A stretch of DNA of 64,000 nt, from contig NZ_JAODPB010000001.1 in NCBI RefSeq assembly GCF_025770735.1, positions 248,001-312,000 of the forward strand, read 5' to 3'. Shown here in pieces: positions 1 through 8,518 of the stretch. A program made the position numbers and the translations under genes. This DNA comes from Shouchella tritolerans. Lineage in GTDB: Bacteria > Bacillota > Bacilli > Bacillales > Bacillaceae_D. The notes beneath the pieces were generated by a model. It saw only the letters and a list, made by a program, of their open reading frames with translations. It was not told the origin of the DNA and did not search any database. Each line of letters opens with the position of its first letter. Position 1 is the stretch's first letter.

Positions 1-622
1 CAGGATAGGAAAACGCTGGTTCACTCGTTTGGACAGCTTTATTGTAAACAGAGCGGATAAACGCGGCTCTATCGCTGCCGCTTCCGCGTACACAAAGGTA
101 TATTTGTACAGCAATGCCGCCTCGAATCCTTCGCTGGGAAATGCCTGCAAATTTTTTTCCATTAATGCTCAAATCGTAACTTCCGGGGCAGTAAGATCCG
201 GCAATTTCTCCTGCTTCAATTTGTTCGCCTTTAAAAATCGATTTAACAAGCGTTACCATTCGTTCGTAGCCTTCGTCAATTGAAAAGGTTGCTTCCCCTG
301 GAAACACAAGCGATAGGTTTAAAATACCTGCATCTAAACAAACAGCTAATCCGCCAGAGTTGCGAACGACGGCACGATAGCCTTTATGCTCAATAAATTC
401 AACGGCTTCACCAATAAAGGGGAGGCGTGTGTCTTGTGTACCGAGCACAATCGTGTTTTCGTGAACCCAAAAACGGATAAACGATTGCCCTGTTTTTCCT
501 GCAAGCGTGCAAAGTGTATCATCATAAGCAAATGAACGAAGCGCGCTTTCTTTTAAGTATGTTTTGCTATTGTCCACTACTTTCCAATGGGTAGGACGTA
601 GTGGCTGGTCTCCAGTTGCCAT
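1..622 (-). CDS. lipL: Octanoyl-[GcvH]:protein N-octanoyltransferase LipL (3' part outside the window)
   Basis: Transfers an octanoyl group from lipoyl-GcvH to the E2 subunits of 2-oxoacid dehydrogenases, the amidotransfer step of lipoate assembly in Bacillus. About 207 codons are visible; the reading frame runs off the left edge without a stop. The translation has the LplA/LipB-fold hallmarks: a VVRNSGGLAV stretch near residue 85 and SYCPGSYDLSI near residue 143, whose Cys145 corresponds to the catalytic cysteine of LipL, followed by the GKKFAGISQRR lysine motif. The ATG at 622 is preceded by GGAGGG at good spacing, and a TATAAT (653-658, minus strand) with an upstream TGn lies just before it. 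In B. subtilis the homologue is ywfL, so gene order agrees. Confidence is high; only the C-terminal end is unseen. Confidence 0.9.
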   Translation of the reverse strand, partial: MATGDQPLRPTHWKVVDNSKTYLKESALRSFAYDDTLCTLAGKTGQSFIRFWVHENTIVLGTQDTRLPFIGEAVEFIEHKGYRAVVRNSGGLAVCLDAGILNLSLVFPGEATFSIDEGYERMVTLVKSIFKGEQIEAGEIAGSYCPGSYDLSINGKKFAGISQRRIRGGIAVQIYLCVRGSGSDRAAFIRSVYNKAVQTSEPAFSYP

Positions 623-938
623 TTTTCGAAATCCCTCCAACATCTACTATCTATTATACCAGATTTCAGTTTCACTAAGAAAAGGAAGTTGCGTAATGTG
701 CCGGAAGAAGGTATACTGAAAAAAGTTTTTCACTCTAGCGTGAAACGCTTTTCAACGGCTGTATTATGGCTATGTTCTGAAAAATCATAACCAAAAAACT
801 ATATTAGAGCAACTTTTCTGTTCTCTTCTTGAAAGGCGATACAGACGGTCGAATCCGACTAGTTTTAATGATAGTGTTATTTTTCGTTCATGCTAGGGTA
901 TCGTAAAGATGATAGTTGATGTGTTTGGGGGGTATTCC
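623..938. other. Divergent intergenic region between lipL and the symporter gene
   Basis: This 316-bp stretch has no convincing gene. It holds the lipL promoter (extended -10 TGGTATAAT on the minus strand, 650-660) and must hold the symporter promoter, which I could not place. The imperfect palindrome TGAAACGCTTTTCA at 741-754 resembles a catabolite-response element, but its centre is shifted by one base from the cre consensus, so I do not call it. Confidence 0.6.
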
Positions 939-2186
939 ATGAATAATTTAACAAAAAAGATTTTAATTGCCCTTGGAATCGGCGGAGTTGTTGGGTTGTT
1001 TTTGCCTGCGATCCATCAGGGCGCGTTCGATTGGCTAAACCAATATGTGTTTGATCCCGTTGGCAGCGTCTTTTTGAATATGATTATGATGGTCGTTGTG
1101 CCCCTTGTGTTTTTCTCGCTTGTTGTTGGGGTTTCCGACTTAGGCGACCCAAAGCAACTTGGCCGCATGGGGATTAAAACGATTGTTTTCTTTATGGCGA
1201 CTTCTGCTATTTCCCTATCAATCGCTCTTTTTGCTGCTTCCGTTATCCAGCCAGGTAATCCTGAATTACTAGGGGAGGGCATAGCTGAAGAGTACGAGGT
1301 GTCTGAGTCAGTACCGATCATGGACACACTTGTTAACATCATTCCGAGCAATCCGGTAGCGTCCATGTCGGAAATGAACATGCTGCAAATTATTACTTTT
1401 GCGATTTTTGTAGGCATGGCAATGGCTGTGCTTGGAACCAAAGTCAGCACCGTGAAGTCGTTTTTCAAGCAAGCAAACGACATTATGATGCAAATTGTCA
1501 CGTTTGTGATGAAATTTGCTCCGTACGGGGCTTTTGCGTTAATTGCTTCTGCACTCGGTGAAGCTGGTTGGGCTGCTGTTGGGTCGTTGACCTCTTATAT
1601 GCTGACCGTTGTCGGCGTGCTATTTTTCCACTTGTTTGTCGTCTATGGGCTGCTCGTTTATTTCTTAGGAAAGACGAACCCGTTGACATTCTTTAAAGGC
1701 TTTATGCCAGCAATGACAATGGGGTTCAGTTTGTCCAGTTCAAATGGCGTTTTGCCACTGTCAATGAAATTGGCGCAAGAAAATCTAGGCGTCTCCAAAC
1801 AAGTGTCAGGCTTTGTACAGCCTCTTGGCGCCACCATCAACATGGATGGAACGGGGATTATGCAGGCAGTTGCAACTGTTTTTATTGCCCAAGTGTATGT
1901 AGTTGACCTGTCGCTTACTGACATGGTGATTATCGTTCTGACAGCGACGCTAGCAAGCATTGGCACAGCAGGGGTCCCTGGCGTTGGCATGATTATGCTA
2001 GCGATGGTGCTGACAACAATTGGCTTGCCTACTGACGGCATTGCACTGATCATTGGTGTCGACCGGATTCTTGACATGCTGCGAACTTCCGTCAACATTA
2101 CCGGTGATGCTGTGCTTGCAGTCATTGTCGACCGTGGCGAAAAGAAACGCGGTGCCGTTGATAAGAATGTGACAGAAGCCTCTTAA
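939..2186 (+). CDS. Dicarboxylate/glutamate:cation symporter (DAACS, SLC1 family)
   Basis: Sodium- or proton-coupled uptake of acidic substrates (glutamate, aspartate or C4-dicarboxylates) across the cytoplasmic membrane. The 415-residue protein is hydrophobic throughout and has the family signatures in order: a serine-rich SLSSSNGVLP hairpin 1, NMDGTGIMQAVA in TM7, hairpin 2, and TM8 with DRILDMLRTSVNITGD. In TM8 the residues equivalent to GltPh Asp394, Arg397, Asn401 and Asp405 are all present; Arg397 is the residue that selects acidic side chains, so an acidic substrate is likely. The start at 939 is chosen for the GGGGGG six bases upstream; an in-frame ATG at 909 lacks a site. The stop codon lies inside the first base pairs of repeat copy A. 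Exact substrate is not decidable here. Confidence 0.87.
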   Translation: MNNLTKKILIALGIGGVVGLFLPAIHQGAFDWLNQYVFDPVGSVFLNMIMMVVVPLVFFSLVVGVSDLGDPKQLGRMGIKTIVFFMATSAISLSIALFAASVIQPGNPELLGEGIAEEYEVSESVPIMDTLVNIIPSNPVASMSEMNMLQIITFAIFVGMAMAVLGTKVSTVKSFFKQANDIMMQIVTFVMKFAPYGAFALIASALGEAGWAAVGSLTSYMLTVVGVLFFHLFVVYGLLVYFLGKTNPLTFFKGFMPAMTMGFSLSSSNGVLPLSMKLAQENLGVSKQVSGFVQPLGATINMDGTGIMQAVATVFIAQVYVVDLSLTDMVIIVLTATLASIGTAGVPGVGMIMLAMVLTTIGLPTDGIALIIGVDRILDMLRTSVNITGDAVLAVIVDRGEKKRGAVDKNVTEAS

Positions 2187-2298
2187 AACGCTTGCCAGCA
2201 GAGGCATGATGTCGAGTGAAGATGGGAATAGAACGAGTGTTCAATTAGCATAGGAATGAGACAAACCACGAACGATCGAGCGTTTATCTCTAGGCTGA
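2185..2298 (+). repeat. Dispersed TIR element, copy A (degenerate)
   Basis: Most diverged copy of a roughly 126-bp repeat found also at 11386, 38113 and 50152. It begins with AAAACGCTTG inside the symporter stop codon, keeps the core GAATAGAACG and the block GAGACAAAC, and ends with GAGCGTTTATCTCTAGGCTGA. It lies between the symporter stop and its terminator, as copy B does for its gene. Confidence 0.7.
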
Positions 2299-2310
2299 AA
2301 GAGCCCAGCA

Positions 2311-2346
2311 AAAGAGCCAGCGGATGAGCTGGCTCTTTGTTTTTAA
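2311..2346 (+). terminator. Rho-independent terminator of the symporter gene
   Basis: An 11-bp stem, AAAGAGCCAGC (2311-2321) with GCTGGCTCTTT (2328-2338), loop GGATGA, followed by TTGTTTTT. The T-rich tail doubles as the -35 region of the ywfO promoter. Confidence 0.92.
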
Positions 2347-2364
2347 GAATACGCGATTTATAAT
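2337..2364 (+). promoter_or_regulatory. Probable SigA promoter of ywfO
   Basis: TTGTTT (2337-2342), a 16-bp spacer and TATAAT (2359-2364), about 36 bp before the ywfO start. The -35 overlaps the T-run of the preceding terminator. Confidence 0.55.
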
Positions 2365-2400
2365 AAGGACAAGTATAATCAATAGAAAGGGGGAGCAAGA

Positions 2401-3687
2401 ATGTTCACTACCCTTCATGAGGAAAAAGTCTTTAAAGATCCGGTCCATCGTTATATCCATGTACGTGACGGGTTGATTTGGGAGTTGATTGGCACAAAAG
2501 AGTTTCAGCGGTTGCGTCGAATCAGGCAACTTGGGACGACGTCATTTACCTTTCATGGCGCGGAACATTCACGTTTCAACCACTCGCTTGGAGTGTATGA
2601 AATTACGCGGCGCATGACGGAGATTTTTTCCGGCAAGGCCGATTGGAATGAAGATGATAGGCTTCTTGCCTTGGCGGTCGCGCTCCTGCATGATATTGGC
2701 CATGGGCCTTTTTCCCATTCGTTTGAGAAAGTGTTTCACACCGACCATGAGGAGTGGACTAGGCGAATCATATTAGGCGATACAGAAGTCAATCGAGTTT
2801 TACGGAAAATGGACCGTTGTTTTCCTCAAGCTGTAGCAGACGTAATTGAAAAAACATCAACCAATAAATTAGTATCTAGCATGATCTCAAGCCAAATTGA
2901 TGCCGATCGGATGGATTATTTGTTGCGAGATGCTTATTACACAGGAGTTAGCTACGGCCAGTTTGACTTGGAGCGAATTTTGCGTGTAATGCGGCCAATC
3001 AATGACGAAGTCGTGATTAAAGCAAGTGGCATGCATGCTGTAGAAGATTATATCATGTGCCGATACCAAATGTATTGGCAAGTGTATTTCCATCCAGTGA
3101 CGCGAAGCTCAGAAGTCATTCTCAGCAAAATTTTAATGCGCGTCAAAGACTTGCAGGAAAGAGGCTATGCCTTTAAGCAAAAGCCGCTTCACTTTTTATC
3201 TTTGTTTGCTGGTGATATAACGCTAGAGGATTATTTGCGCCTTGATGAATCAATTGTCCACTATTATTTTCAAAGTTGGCAGGAAGAAGATGACGCCATC
3301 TTGAAAGATTTGTGCAATCGTTTTTTAAATCGTCGATTATTCCAGTATGTAGAGTTTCATCCGAATGAGCGAATGAAAGACTGGCCGAAACTTGAGGCTT
3401 TGTTTGCCAAAGCTGGGGTAGATCCAAGTTATTATCTTGTTATGGACTCTTCTTCTGATTTGCCATACGATGTGTATCGTCCAGGAGAGGACGAGCGGTT
3501 GCCCATTCATTTATTAATGCCAGATGGTTCACTAAAAGAGTTATCGACCCATTCAGATGTCGTCGAAGCGATATCCGGAAAAAAACGAACCGACCACAAA
3601 CTTTACTACCCAGCGAACGTATTAACGGATACACGTGTTGATAAGGAAATCCGAGCCAGCATTCAAGCATTACTTGCGACTACATAA
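2401..3687 (+). CDS. ywfO: HD-domain phosphohydrolase YwfO
   Basis: A 428-residue HD-superfamily metal-dependent phosphohydrolase of the dGTPase/SAMHD1-like group; B. subtilis YwfO is the positional and length counterpart. Visible metal ligands are a His near residues 56-61 (EHSRFNHSLGV), the HD pair H97-D98 in LLHDIGHGPFSH, and a distal Asp within SSQIDADRMDYLLRDAYY. The last third (after residue 300) is a helical region without motifs known to me. The ATG follows AAAGGGGGAGCAAGA. The gene is co-directional with ywgA (15-bp gap), with which it probably forms an operon. In vivo substrate (dNTP or other nucleotide) is not established from sequence. Confidence 0.88.
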   Translation: MFTTLHEEKVFKDPVHRYIHVRDGLIWELIGTKEFQRLRRIRQLGTTSFTFHGAEHSRFNHSLGVYEITRRMTEIFSGKADWNEDDRLLALAVALLHDIGHGPFSHSFEKVFHTDHEEWTRRIILGDTEVNRVLRKMDRCFPQAVADVIEKTSTNKLVSSMISSQIDADRMDYLLRDAYYTGVSYGQFDLERILRVMRPINDEVVIKASGMHAVEDYIMCRYQMYWQVYFHPVTRSSEVILSKILMRVKDLQERGYAFKQKPLHFLSLFAGDITLEDYLRLDESIVHYYFQSWQEEDDAILKDLCNRFLNRRLFQYVEFHPNERMKDWPKLEALFAKAGVDPSYYLVMDSSSDLPYDVYRPGEDERLPIHLLMPDGSLKELSTHSDVVEAISGKKRTDHKLYYPANVLTDTRVDKEIRASIQALLATT

Positions 3688-3702
3688 AGGAGGAAGACTG
3701 CC

Positions 3703-4212
3703 ATGCTGCATGACCATTTAAATGTTCTGAGGCTGTTTGCGATGTCAGGTGAAATTGTTGGCAGAAAAAAATTGCAAAAGATGGTCTATATCGCAAAACA
3801 GATGGGGTATCCTTTTAATGAGCGTTACCACTTTCACCGGTATGGCCCCTATTCGGCCGAGCTGACAGTGCGATTAGAAGAGTTGTGTAACCTTGGTTTC
3901 TTAATTGAAAGCGAAGAAGACAAAGGTCATTATTCACAATATCGTTATACGCTTTCGCCCCAAGGGCAAGCGTTTTTGGAAATGTACCATCCCCCTGTTG
4001 CTGGCTATAAGGACTTGTGCCAATCGTTGAACAGCCAATCTGCCCGTTTCTTAGAATTGTTGTCTACCATCCTTTATTTTAGCGATTTAGAAGAAGGGGC
4101 AAGGCGTGAGAAAATCCGTCAGCTCAAAAAAAAGCAAAATTATAGCGATGATGATTTTGATGAAGCCCATACATACTTGCAAAAACTGGCCCAAGTTGTA
4201 ACCAGTCCTTAA
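3703..4212 (+). CDS. ywgA: Conserved protein YwgA, winged-helix-like
   Basis: A 169-residue protein of unknown function that follows ywfO directly in Bacillus genomes. The first 70 residues (LRLFAMSGEIVGRKKLQKMVYIAKQ, read in parts) look like the SocA/DUF4065-type fold, with an YHFHRYGPYSAELTVRLEEL segment typical of that group. No catalytic motif is apparent and there is no signal peptide or membrane segment. AAAGGAGGAAGACTGCC gives a strong ribosome-binding site 15 bases after ywfO, so co-translation with the HD hydrolase is likely and suggests a shared role. Function unknown. Confidence 0.82.
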   Translation: MLHDHLNVLRLFAMSGEIVGRKKLQKMVYIAKQMGYPFNERYHFHRYGPYSAELTVRLEELCNLGFLIESEEDKGHYSQYRYTLSPQGQAFLEMYHPPVAGYKDLCQSLNSQSARFLELLSTILYFSDLEEGARREKIRQLKKKQNYSDDDFDEAHTYLQKLAQVVTSP

Positions 4213-4317
4213 ATAGAATCGCTCATAGATTTTACATGTTGTTTGACAAGGATTTTGTAGATATGGCGGCGGTTTAGCGCTACACTAGAAAAGTGAAAGG
4301 AATTCAAGGAAAGAAGG

Positions 4318-4521
4318 GTGGAACCACTCGTGCTCAGCTTTGTACTCATGCTCCTTTTATTTGCGGCTGGGATTCCGTTGCTTCTCATTTTGATACTCCA
4401 TTATCCATTGATCGGCGCTTGTGTAATCGCCTTTATTTCCATAAATTGGTTCATTGCCGCACGCCTCCACCGTAAACATGAGCGGATGCAGCATGCAGGT
4501 CATGACAAAAACGGACTGTAA
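4318..4521 (+). CDS. Small membrane protein of unknown function
   Basis: A 67-residue product with a GTG start (4318) after AAGGA at seven bases; a second GTG at 4330 is an alternative. Residues 5-53 form two closely spaced hydrophobic helices (LVLSFVLMLLLFAAGIP and HYPLIGACVIAFISINWF), followed by a basic, histidine-rich tail (RLHRKHERMQHAGHDK). The B. subtilis neighbourhood has a small gene, ywgB, at this position, but I cannot confirm homology. A terminator follows 20 bases after the stop, which supports a real transcription unit. Confidence 0.6.
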   Translation: MEPLVLSFVLMLLLFAAGIPLLLILILHYPLIGACVIAFISINWFIAARLHRKHERMQHAGHDKNGL

Positions 4522-4540
4522 TCCGATGATACAGCCCGTC

Positions 4541-4577
4541 GGCCATGCGTTTTGATGCATGGCTTTTTCTTGTTTTT
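4541..4577 (+). terminator. Rho-independent terminator after the small membrane protein gene
   Basis: GCCATGC (4542-4548) pairs with GCATGGC (4557-4563), loop GTTTTGAT, followed by TTTTTCTTGTTTTTT. Confidence 0.88.
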
Positions 4578-4702
4578 TATAGGAAACACTGATTTTTTAG
4601 CAAAATCAAGGCCCTTTCCCGATCGTTTTTGGTCGAGCTATCCTGTACTTGCTTCACAAAGATTCTTACAAGGTGAGTGCAAAAATGCGAGTAGCACCAT
4701 TG

Positions 4703-5236
4703 TTAATAGTCCATTTGTATCGCTCGGTGAGCATTGGTAATGTCGTTTTCCAGCAATTGGCCAAGGTTGTAAGACGGGTAATAACTGCGCTCGTTCATAT
4801 AAGAATAAACGCTGGCATGCCACTGTATCGCCCCTTGCAGTTGCTTACTTAGCACATTCCGCAACACAGGTGTGGCTGTTTCGGTAATGGCGATCGCATA
4901 ATTACGGACAGCCGTTTTGGCTGCGCCTAATAAGTCGCCTGCCCAAAAACCTGAATCAGGATGGGGCGCTGCAGCATTTTCATGTCTCGGTGCATACGAA
5001 AAAAACGGCAGCAACTCTTTAAGGTTCTTTTCAAGCAGCTGAATCGATTCAAGATAAAGGTTTTGTAAGACCGGGTCCGACACTTTCGGCAGCGATAGTT
5101 TGCATCTCATTAAAACAATTGATTGAAAAGCTGTTAATTCATGAAGCTCAAGTGTTTCGTGCCAGGCCAGATGTTGGTTGGGTGTGTGTGAGGACTGGCT
5201 GTTTGTTCCATACGGCTCGTGGTTTTGATAAGACAT
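4703..5236 (-). CDS. cotF: Spore coat protein CotF
   Basis: Structural protein of the inner spore coat, made in the mother cell and processed in B. subtilis. The 177 residues contain the Coat_F domain with close similarity to Cot[19 protein letters not shown] near the N-terminus, NLKELLPFF in the middle, and the C-terminal half [21 protein letters not shown] plus [15 protein letters not shown]. It is about 17 residues longer than B. subtilis CotF, mostly from a Ser/Asn/His-rich N-terminal extension. The ATG at 5236 is six bases after AAAGGAGG; the upstream in-frame ATG at 5242 overlaps that site and is unlikely. It is monocistronic and lies in a position where B. subtilis does not carry cotF. 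I could not identify a convincing SigK promoter. Confidence 0.9.
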   Translation of the reverse strand: MSYQNHEPYGTNSQSSHTPNQHLAWHETLELHELTAFQSIVLMRCKLSLPKVSDPVLQNLYLESIQLLEKNLKELLPFFSYAPRHENAAAPHPDSGFWAGDLLGAAKTAVRNYAIAITETATPVLRNVLSKQLQGAIQWHASVYSYMNERSYYPSYNLGQLLENDITNAHRAIQMDY

Positions 5237-5484
5237 GAACATCCTCCTTTACAGTTATTAACACTGTATTCCAAAAAAGGAAATTGGTCTCTTGTCCCGT
5301 ATCAATTTTTCGATTGAAGCAAACGACATATCCCTTGCAGATTGTCTAAACGTTGGAAATGGTGTGGGAGGGTGGGGCGAGGGTTCCGAGAAAGCTTGAA
5401 TGAGCGTAGGTCAAAACGCTTTATAGCGGGCTTTATTTCAGCATAGGAAATTTGTGAGACGTTAGTGACGTCTTCAATTAGAGA

Positions 5485-5508
5485 CGGACCGTCGTTAAGG
5501 ACGGTCCG
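5485..5508. other. Perfect GC-rich hairpin downstream of ywhB
   Basis: CGGACCGTC (5485-5493) and GACGGTCCG (5500-5508) with a six-base loop. It lies about 30 bases after the ywhB stop on the minus strand but lacks a T-run on either side, so it is a weak terminator or a 3'-end stabiliser. The rest of 5243-5537 shows no gene. Confidence 0.5.
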
Positions 5509-5537
5509 CCTCAGAATGTAGGAAAAGGCGCCCATTC

Positions 5538-5732
5538 TTATTGTTCGTTTTGATCGCTTGGCCGTTTTCCAGCGACTCCGTAGTCGTTTGGTTTCATTTC
5601 GCTAATGATGATGGAGACGCGTTCTTTTGGTGCGCCTGTTGTTTCACTGACAGCGTCTGTTACTTTTTCAACTAATGCGCGTTTTTGCTCATCTGTACGG
5701 CCTTCAAGCAGTTGAACGGTTACAATTGGCAT
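5538..5732 (-). CDS. ywhB: 4-oxalocrotonate tautomerase family protein YwhB
   Basis: A 64-residue tautomerase-superfamily enzyme. After removal of Met1 the N-terminal Pro (PIVTVQLLEGRT) is the catalytic base; Arg residues at 11-12 positions of the mature chain and in the RTDEQKRAL helix are typical of the 4-OT fold. Length matches the 62-residue B. subtilis YwhB. The ATG at 5732 follows GAAAGGGG; an in-frame upstream ATG at 5762 would bury the catalytic proline and is rejected. Physiological substrate is unknown; the B. subtilis protein has weak tautomerase activity in vitro. It is transcribed with no close partner, 60 bp downstream of the sortase gene stop. Confidence 0.9.
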   Translation of the reverse strand: MPIVTVQLLEGRTDEQKRALVEKVTDAVSETTGAPKERVSIIISEMKPNDYGVAGKRPSDQNEQ

Positions 5733-5793
5733 AAATAAGCCCCTTTCTTTTGGAGAATACATTCAGTATACCAAAAGAAAGGGGTTGCTTGGA

Positions 5794-6474
5794 TCATTTA
5801 GGAAAAAGCGCGAGCGTTTCATAAACGTTTGTGTCGATTAGATCAGCGACAAGCACATAACGTTCTGGAGCAGCGCCAATAAAATCGAATGGATAACAAG
5901 TGATCACCGTCAGCTGTGCCTCTTCCGTCGGAACAATGACGGTGCGGTCATCTTCATCGACGATCCGTACCGTATGGACTTTATACGTATAGACGCCACT
6001 TCGTGTTTCGACGATGAGCTCATCCCCTTCGCTAACTTCTCCTAGTTTGCGGAACACGGTATCACGGTGTCCAGATAAAACGGAGTTGTCTTTTTCTCCA
6101 GGAAGAACGCTGTCGGCAAAGTGGCCGACGCCTTTATCCAATTCATCTTCATTTGTCCCGTGAATAATCGGAAGGGTGGCGTCAATTTTTGGGATCGTTA
6201 ATGTCCCCATCTCTTCGCCTATTTCCGGCTGCCAGCTGGCAACGTCCTGGCGATCGTTCTCGTAGGCTGGTATAGCTTCTGGTGCCTCCTCAACGGATGC
6301 TACTGTTTCCGTGTCGCCATGTGCTCCGATTTTATAGAGAAAGTAACCGTACGCCAGCTTAAAGCCTGTCGTTGTTGTCAACCAAAGCCCGAAAGCAATA
6401 AAGGCGGCTGCAACGAAAAGCAAAGCGCTCCTTTTGAAACGGCTCTGCTTTCCTTTTGATTTACGAAGAGCCAC
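5794..6474 (-). CDS. Class D sortase
   Basis: Membrane-anchored transpeptidase that attaches surface proteins to peptidoglycan. The 226-residue protein has a basic N-terminus and one membrane helix (about residues 16-34), an acidic linker, then the sortase beta-barrel. The catalytic triad is visible: His136 in VLSGHRDT, Cys193 in LTVITCYPF (the TLxTC motif) and Arg205 in APERYVL. Its length and motif context fit class D (YhcS-like) sortases. The start is a GTG ten bases after GAGAAGAAGG, inside the end of the preceding surface-protein gene region, so the two are translationally linked. The neighbour's C-terminal sorting signal is therefore its likely substrate. Confidence 0.88.
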   Translation of the reverse strand: MALRKSKGKQSRFKRSALLFVAAAFIAFGLWLTTTTGFKLAYGYFLYKIGAHGDTETVASVEEAPEAIPAYENDRQDVASWQPEIGEEMGTLTIPKIDATLPIIHGTNEDELDKGVGHFADSVLPGEKDNSVLSGHRDTVFRKLGEVSEGDELIVETRSGVYTYKVHTVRIVDEDDRTVIVPTEEAQLTVITCYPFDFIGAAPERYVLVADLIDTNVYETLALFPK

Positions 6475-6476
6475 TT

Positions 6477-7613
6477 TTAAGCGACCTTCTTCTCACGAAG
6501 GAGGCGGCGGAAAATCAGGGCGCCAGCAAGGGACATCCCGATGCCAATGAGCATATAAAGAGGATAGTTCGTTGCTGTTTTTGGCATTTTTGCACCGTTT
6601 GCCGTTTTTGTTACTTTGCCATTCTCGTCCCGTTCTGCCTTTTTGCCAGCGTCATTATTATGATTGGTGTCAGTGCTTGCTTTAGCTGGAATAGGGGCTT
6701 CATCCTTGTCAGGAAGCGCAGATTCTAGTGATGGTTTTTTCGGCTGATCTTTTAGGTCTTTATCAATTTGATTGACGCCGTCAACGATTTTTTTGACAAA
6801 ATGAGAATTGAACATTTCGGCTGTTATATAAAAATCAGCTAAGAAATATCCATCGGCATCGTATAGCTCGACCAATAAGTCGTACCCTTTAATCGCATTG
6901 CCGCTCATTAGCTCTTTATAGCTAATTGGCTTTGGGTCTTCGCCGACGCGGTCAAGGTAATACTTTGGATGAAGGTCAAGGACAGTTATCGCTTTTTCGC
7001 CAATAGCGAACAGTTCAGCGACATCGGCAGCCGACAGCTCGCGGATCGATTCAAAGCCATCAAATGCGTATGCACGTTGTTTCAAGTCATCGAGTTCAGC
7101 GGATAAGTTCGGATTGTTTTCCTGAATATACCAAAAATGCTCGTAAAGCGCCCACTCTTCTTCGTCACTTAAAGAAAACTCTGACAAAAATCCTGAGAAA
7201 TCAGGGTAATATGGTGCGTTGTCCCACTCTTCTTCTAGTGTGATAATGACATGGACAACCATGTAAAACGTGTTGTAAAACAATAAGTCGCTTGGAGGCA
7301 GGCCGAGCCATTCTTCAAGAAGCTCGTCCAACTCTTGGCGAGTTAGGTCAAATTCAGCTGCGATTTCATTTATGCCTTCATCTGTTAGCCGTGGGCCTAG
7401 AAATTCAGCGAGCTCACTCACATCGTTGAAATCATAAAAAGTCGTGCCATCCCACCAATACATCAAGTGCTCGGCTAAGTCTTTTTCGCTTACGCCAACA
7501 TCTTCTAAATAAGCCGTAAACTCCTCATTGTCAAACCCATGGGCAAGACTTGCCGCCGGAGCGGAAAAAAGAAAGAGTAGAGTGAAAATTGCTGTGAATA
7601 ACGACTTCTTCAT
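6477..7613 (-). CDS. Processed acidic surface protein, sortase substrate
   Basis: A 378-residue secreted, cell-wall-anchored protein. It has a signal peptide (KKSLFTAIFTLLFLFSAPA with SLAHG cleavage region), a long acidic, Trp/Tyr-rich body (about residues 30-290), a Pro/Lys/Asp-rich linker, and a C-terminal sorting signal: KMPKTATNYP, a hydrophobic helix (LYMLIGIGMSLAGALIF) and the basic tail RRLLREKKVA. The body contains two related helical segments (FTAYLEDVGVSEKDLAEH and FLSEFSLSDEEEWALYEH), suggesting an internal duplication. Overall type matches the family known as processed acidic surface protein, which pairs with class D sortases. The ATG at 7613 follows AGGAGG; a promoter GTGACA-N18-TATAAT lies at 7659-7688 on the minus strand. 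Function of the surface protein is unknown. Confidence 0.85.
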   Translation of the reverse strand: MKKSLFTAIFTLLFLFSAPAASLAHGFDNEEFTAYLEDVGVSEKDLAEHLMYWWDGTTFYDFNDVSELAEFLGPRLTDEGINEIAAEFDLTRQELDELLEEWLGLPPSDLLFYNTFYMVVHVIITLEEEWDNAPYYPDFSGFLSEFSLSDEEEWALYEHFWYIQENNPNLSAELDDLKQRAYAFDGFESIRELSAADVAELFAIGEKAITVLDLHPKYYLDRVGEDPKPISYKELMSGNAIKGYDLLVELYDADGYFLADFYITAEMFNSHFVKKIVDGVNQIDKDLKDQPKKPSLESALPDKDEAPIPAKASTDTNHNNDAGKKAERDENGKVTKTANGAKMPKTATNYPLYMLIGIGMSLAGALIFRRLLREKKVA

Positions 7614-7658
7614 TTTGATCCTCCTATATTCAATTGTCATTTTTATTCGTGCATATGA

Positions 7659-7688
7659 ATTATATAAACAGGATGGCTGAATTGTCAC
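7659..7688 (-). promoter_or_regulatory. Probable SigA promoter of the surface protein-sortase operon
   Basis: On the minus strand, GTGACA (7683-7688), an 18-bp spacer and TATAAT (7659-7664), 45 bases before the start at 7613. Confidence 0.55.
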
Positions 7689-7872
7689 GATTTATTTTCA
7701 TATTTTATAAAAATTTTATAATAGAGGCGGCTTTTGCCAAGAAACGACGAAATCCGCTTGCCTGTGCCTACAATGGCGAACTCTTTCTCAAAGGCACAGA
7801 GGATGAATGGGCGTGGCGTTTTATGATACACTAGTGTTTAGCTAAAATTCAATTTGGGAGGGCCGATAAAAC

Positions 7873-8430
7873 GTGGATTTGCTCAATAATGATAACTTAA
7901 AGAAAGCGAAGAAAAAGTCTTCCAGTTTTACGATATTAAGCAATGATTCAACTGACGGACACGGTGGCTATGGCGCTGGGGTCATCAATCTCGACAATGT
8001 GACGCCGCTATTTATTGATATTGAAGAGAAAGAAGCGTTTGTGGATATGGGTGCCCTCCATGCCCGCTCGGCGGTCGAAAAGCGTGTGAAATTTATCGCT
8101 GACGAAGAGGCGGTGCCGAAAGAAGGGCTCAAACGGTACTGGCTTGTGTGGGTCACAATCGACACAAAGGATAAAAAGCCATACTATAGTGGAGTCGCAG
8201 CCTGTTACATGACTGTCAACAAGCAGGCGAAACGGGGATACAAGAGCATGCCGGAACATGTGAACCATATGGATAAATCGTTAAAAGGCAAAATGGTCGT
8301 TAGCCAAATGGATGATTCGTCACGCCAAGTGCTAAAGGCGTTTTTGAAGAACCATAACGAAGAAATGTGGAACCATTCTTCGCAGGAACTTCATGATGCC
8401 CTTGAAGCAAGCGAAAATGTGAACAACTAA
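7873..8430 (+). CDS. ywhD: YwhD family protein
   Basis: A 185-residue conserved Bacillus protein of unknown function. The sequence matches the YwhD family pattern, with a GHGGYGAGVINLDNVTPLFID segment (given here as its core) at residues 30-50 and a KGLKRYWLVWVTIDTK-like strand near residue 90. There is no signal peptide or membrane helix. The start is GTG (7873) after GGGAGGG at ten bases. In B. subtilis ywhD lies beside pbpG (ywhE); here pepF and a GNAT gene separate them. It ends about 90 bp before a bidirectional terminator shared with pepF. Confidence 0.85.
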   Translation: MDLLNNDNLKKAKKKSSSFTILSNDSTDGHGGYGAGVINLDNVTPLFIDIEEKEAFVDMGALHARSAVEKRVKFIADEEAVPKEGLKRYWLVWVTIDTKDKKPYYSGVAACYMTVNKQAKRGYKSMPEHVNHMDKSLKGKMVVSQMDDSSRQVLKAFLKNHNEEMWNHSSQELHDALEASENVNN

Positions 8431-8518
8431 TGAACAAGTTGCCAAAAATCTTGTACTCTTTTTTCGCTTCGGCTACGCTAGAGACATGGATGAACATCCT
8501 GACGATAAGTACTAGGAC

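Noticed and set aside
741-754. cre-like palindrome TGAAACGCTTTTCA upstream of the symporter
   Set aside because: The central bases are out of register with the CcpA consensus, so the match is only superficial.
5302-5535. 77-codon minus-strand frame downstream of ywhB
   Set aside because: It reads through the perfect hairpin at 5485-5508, lacks a ribosome-binding site and resembles no protein I know.
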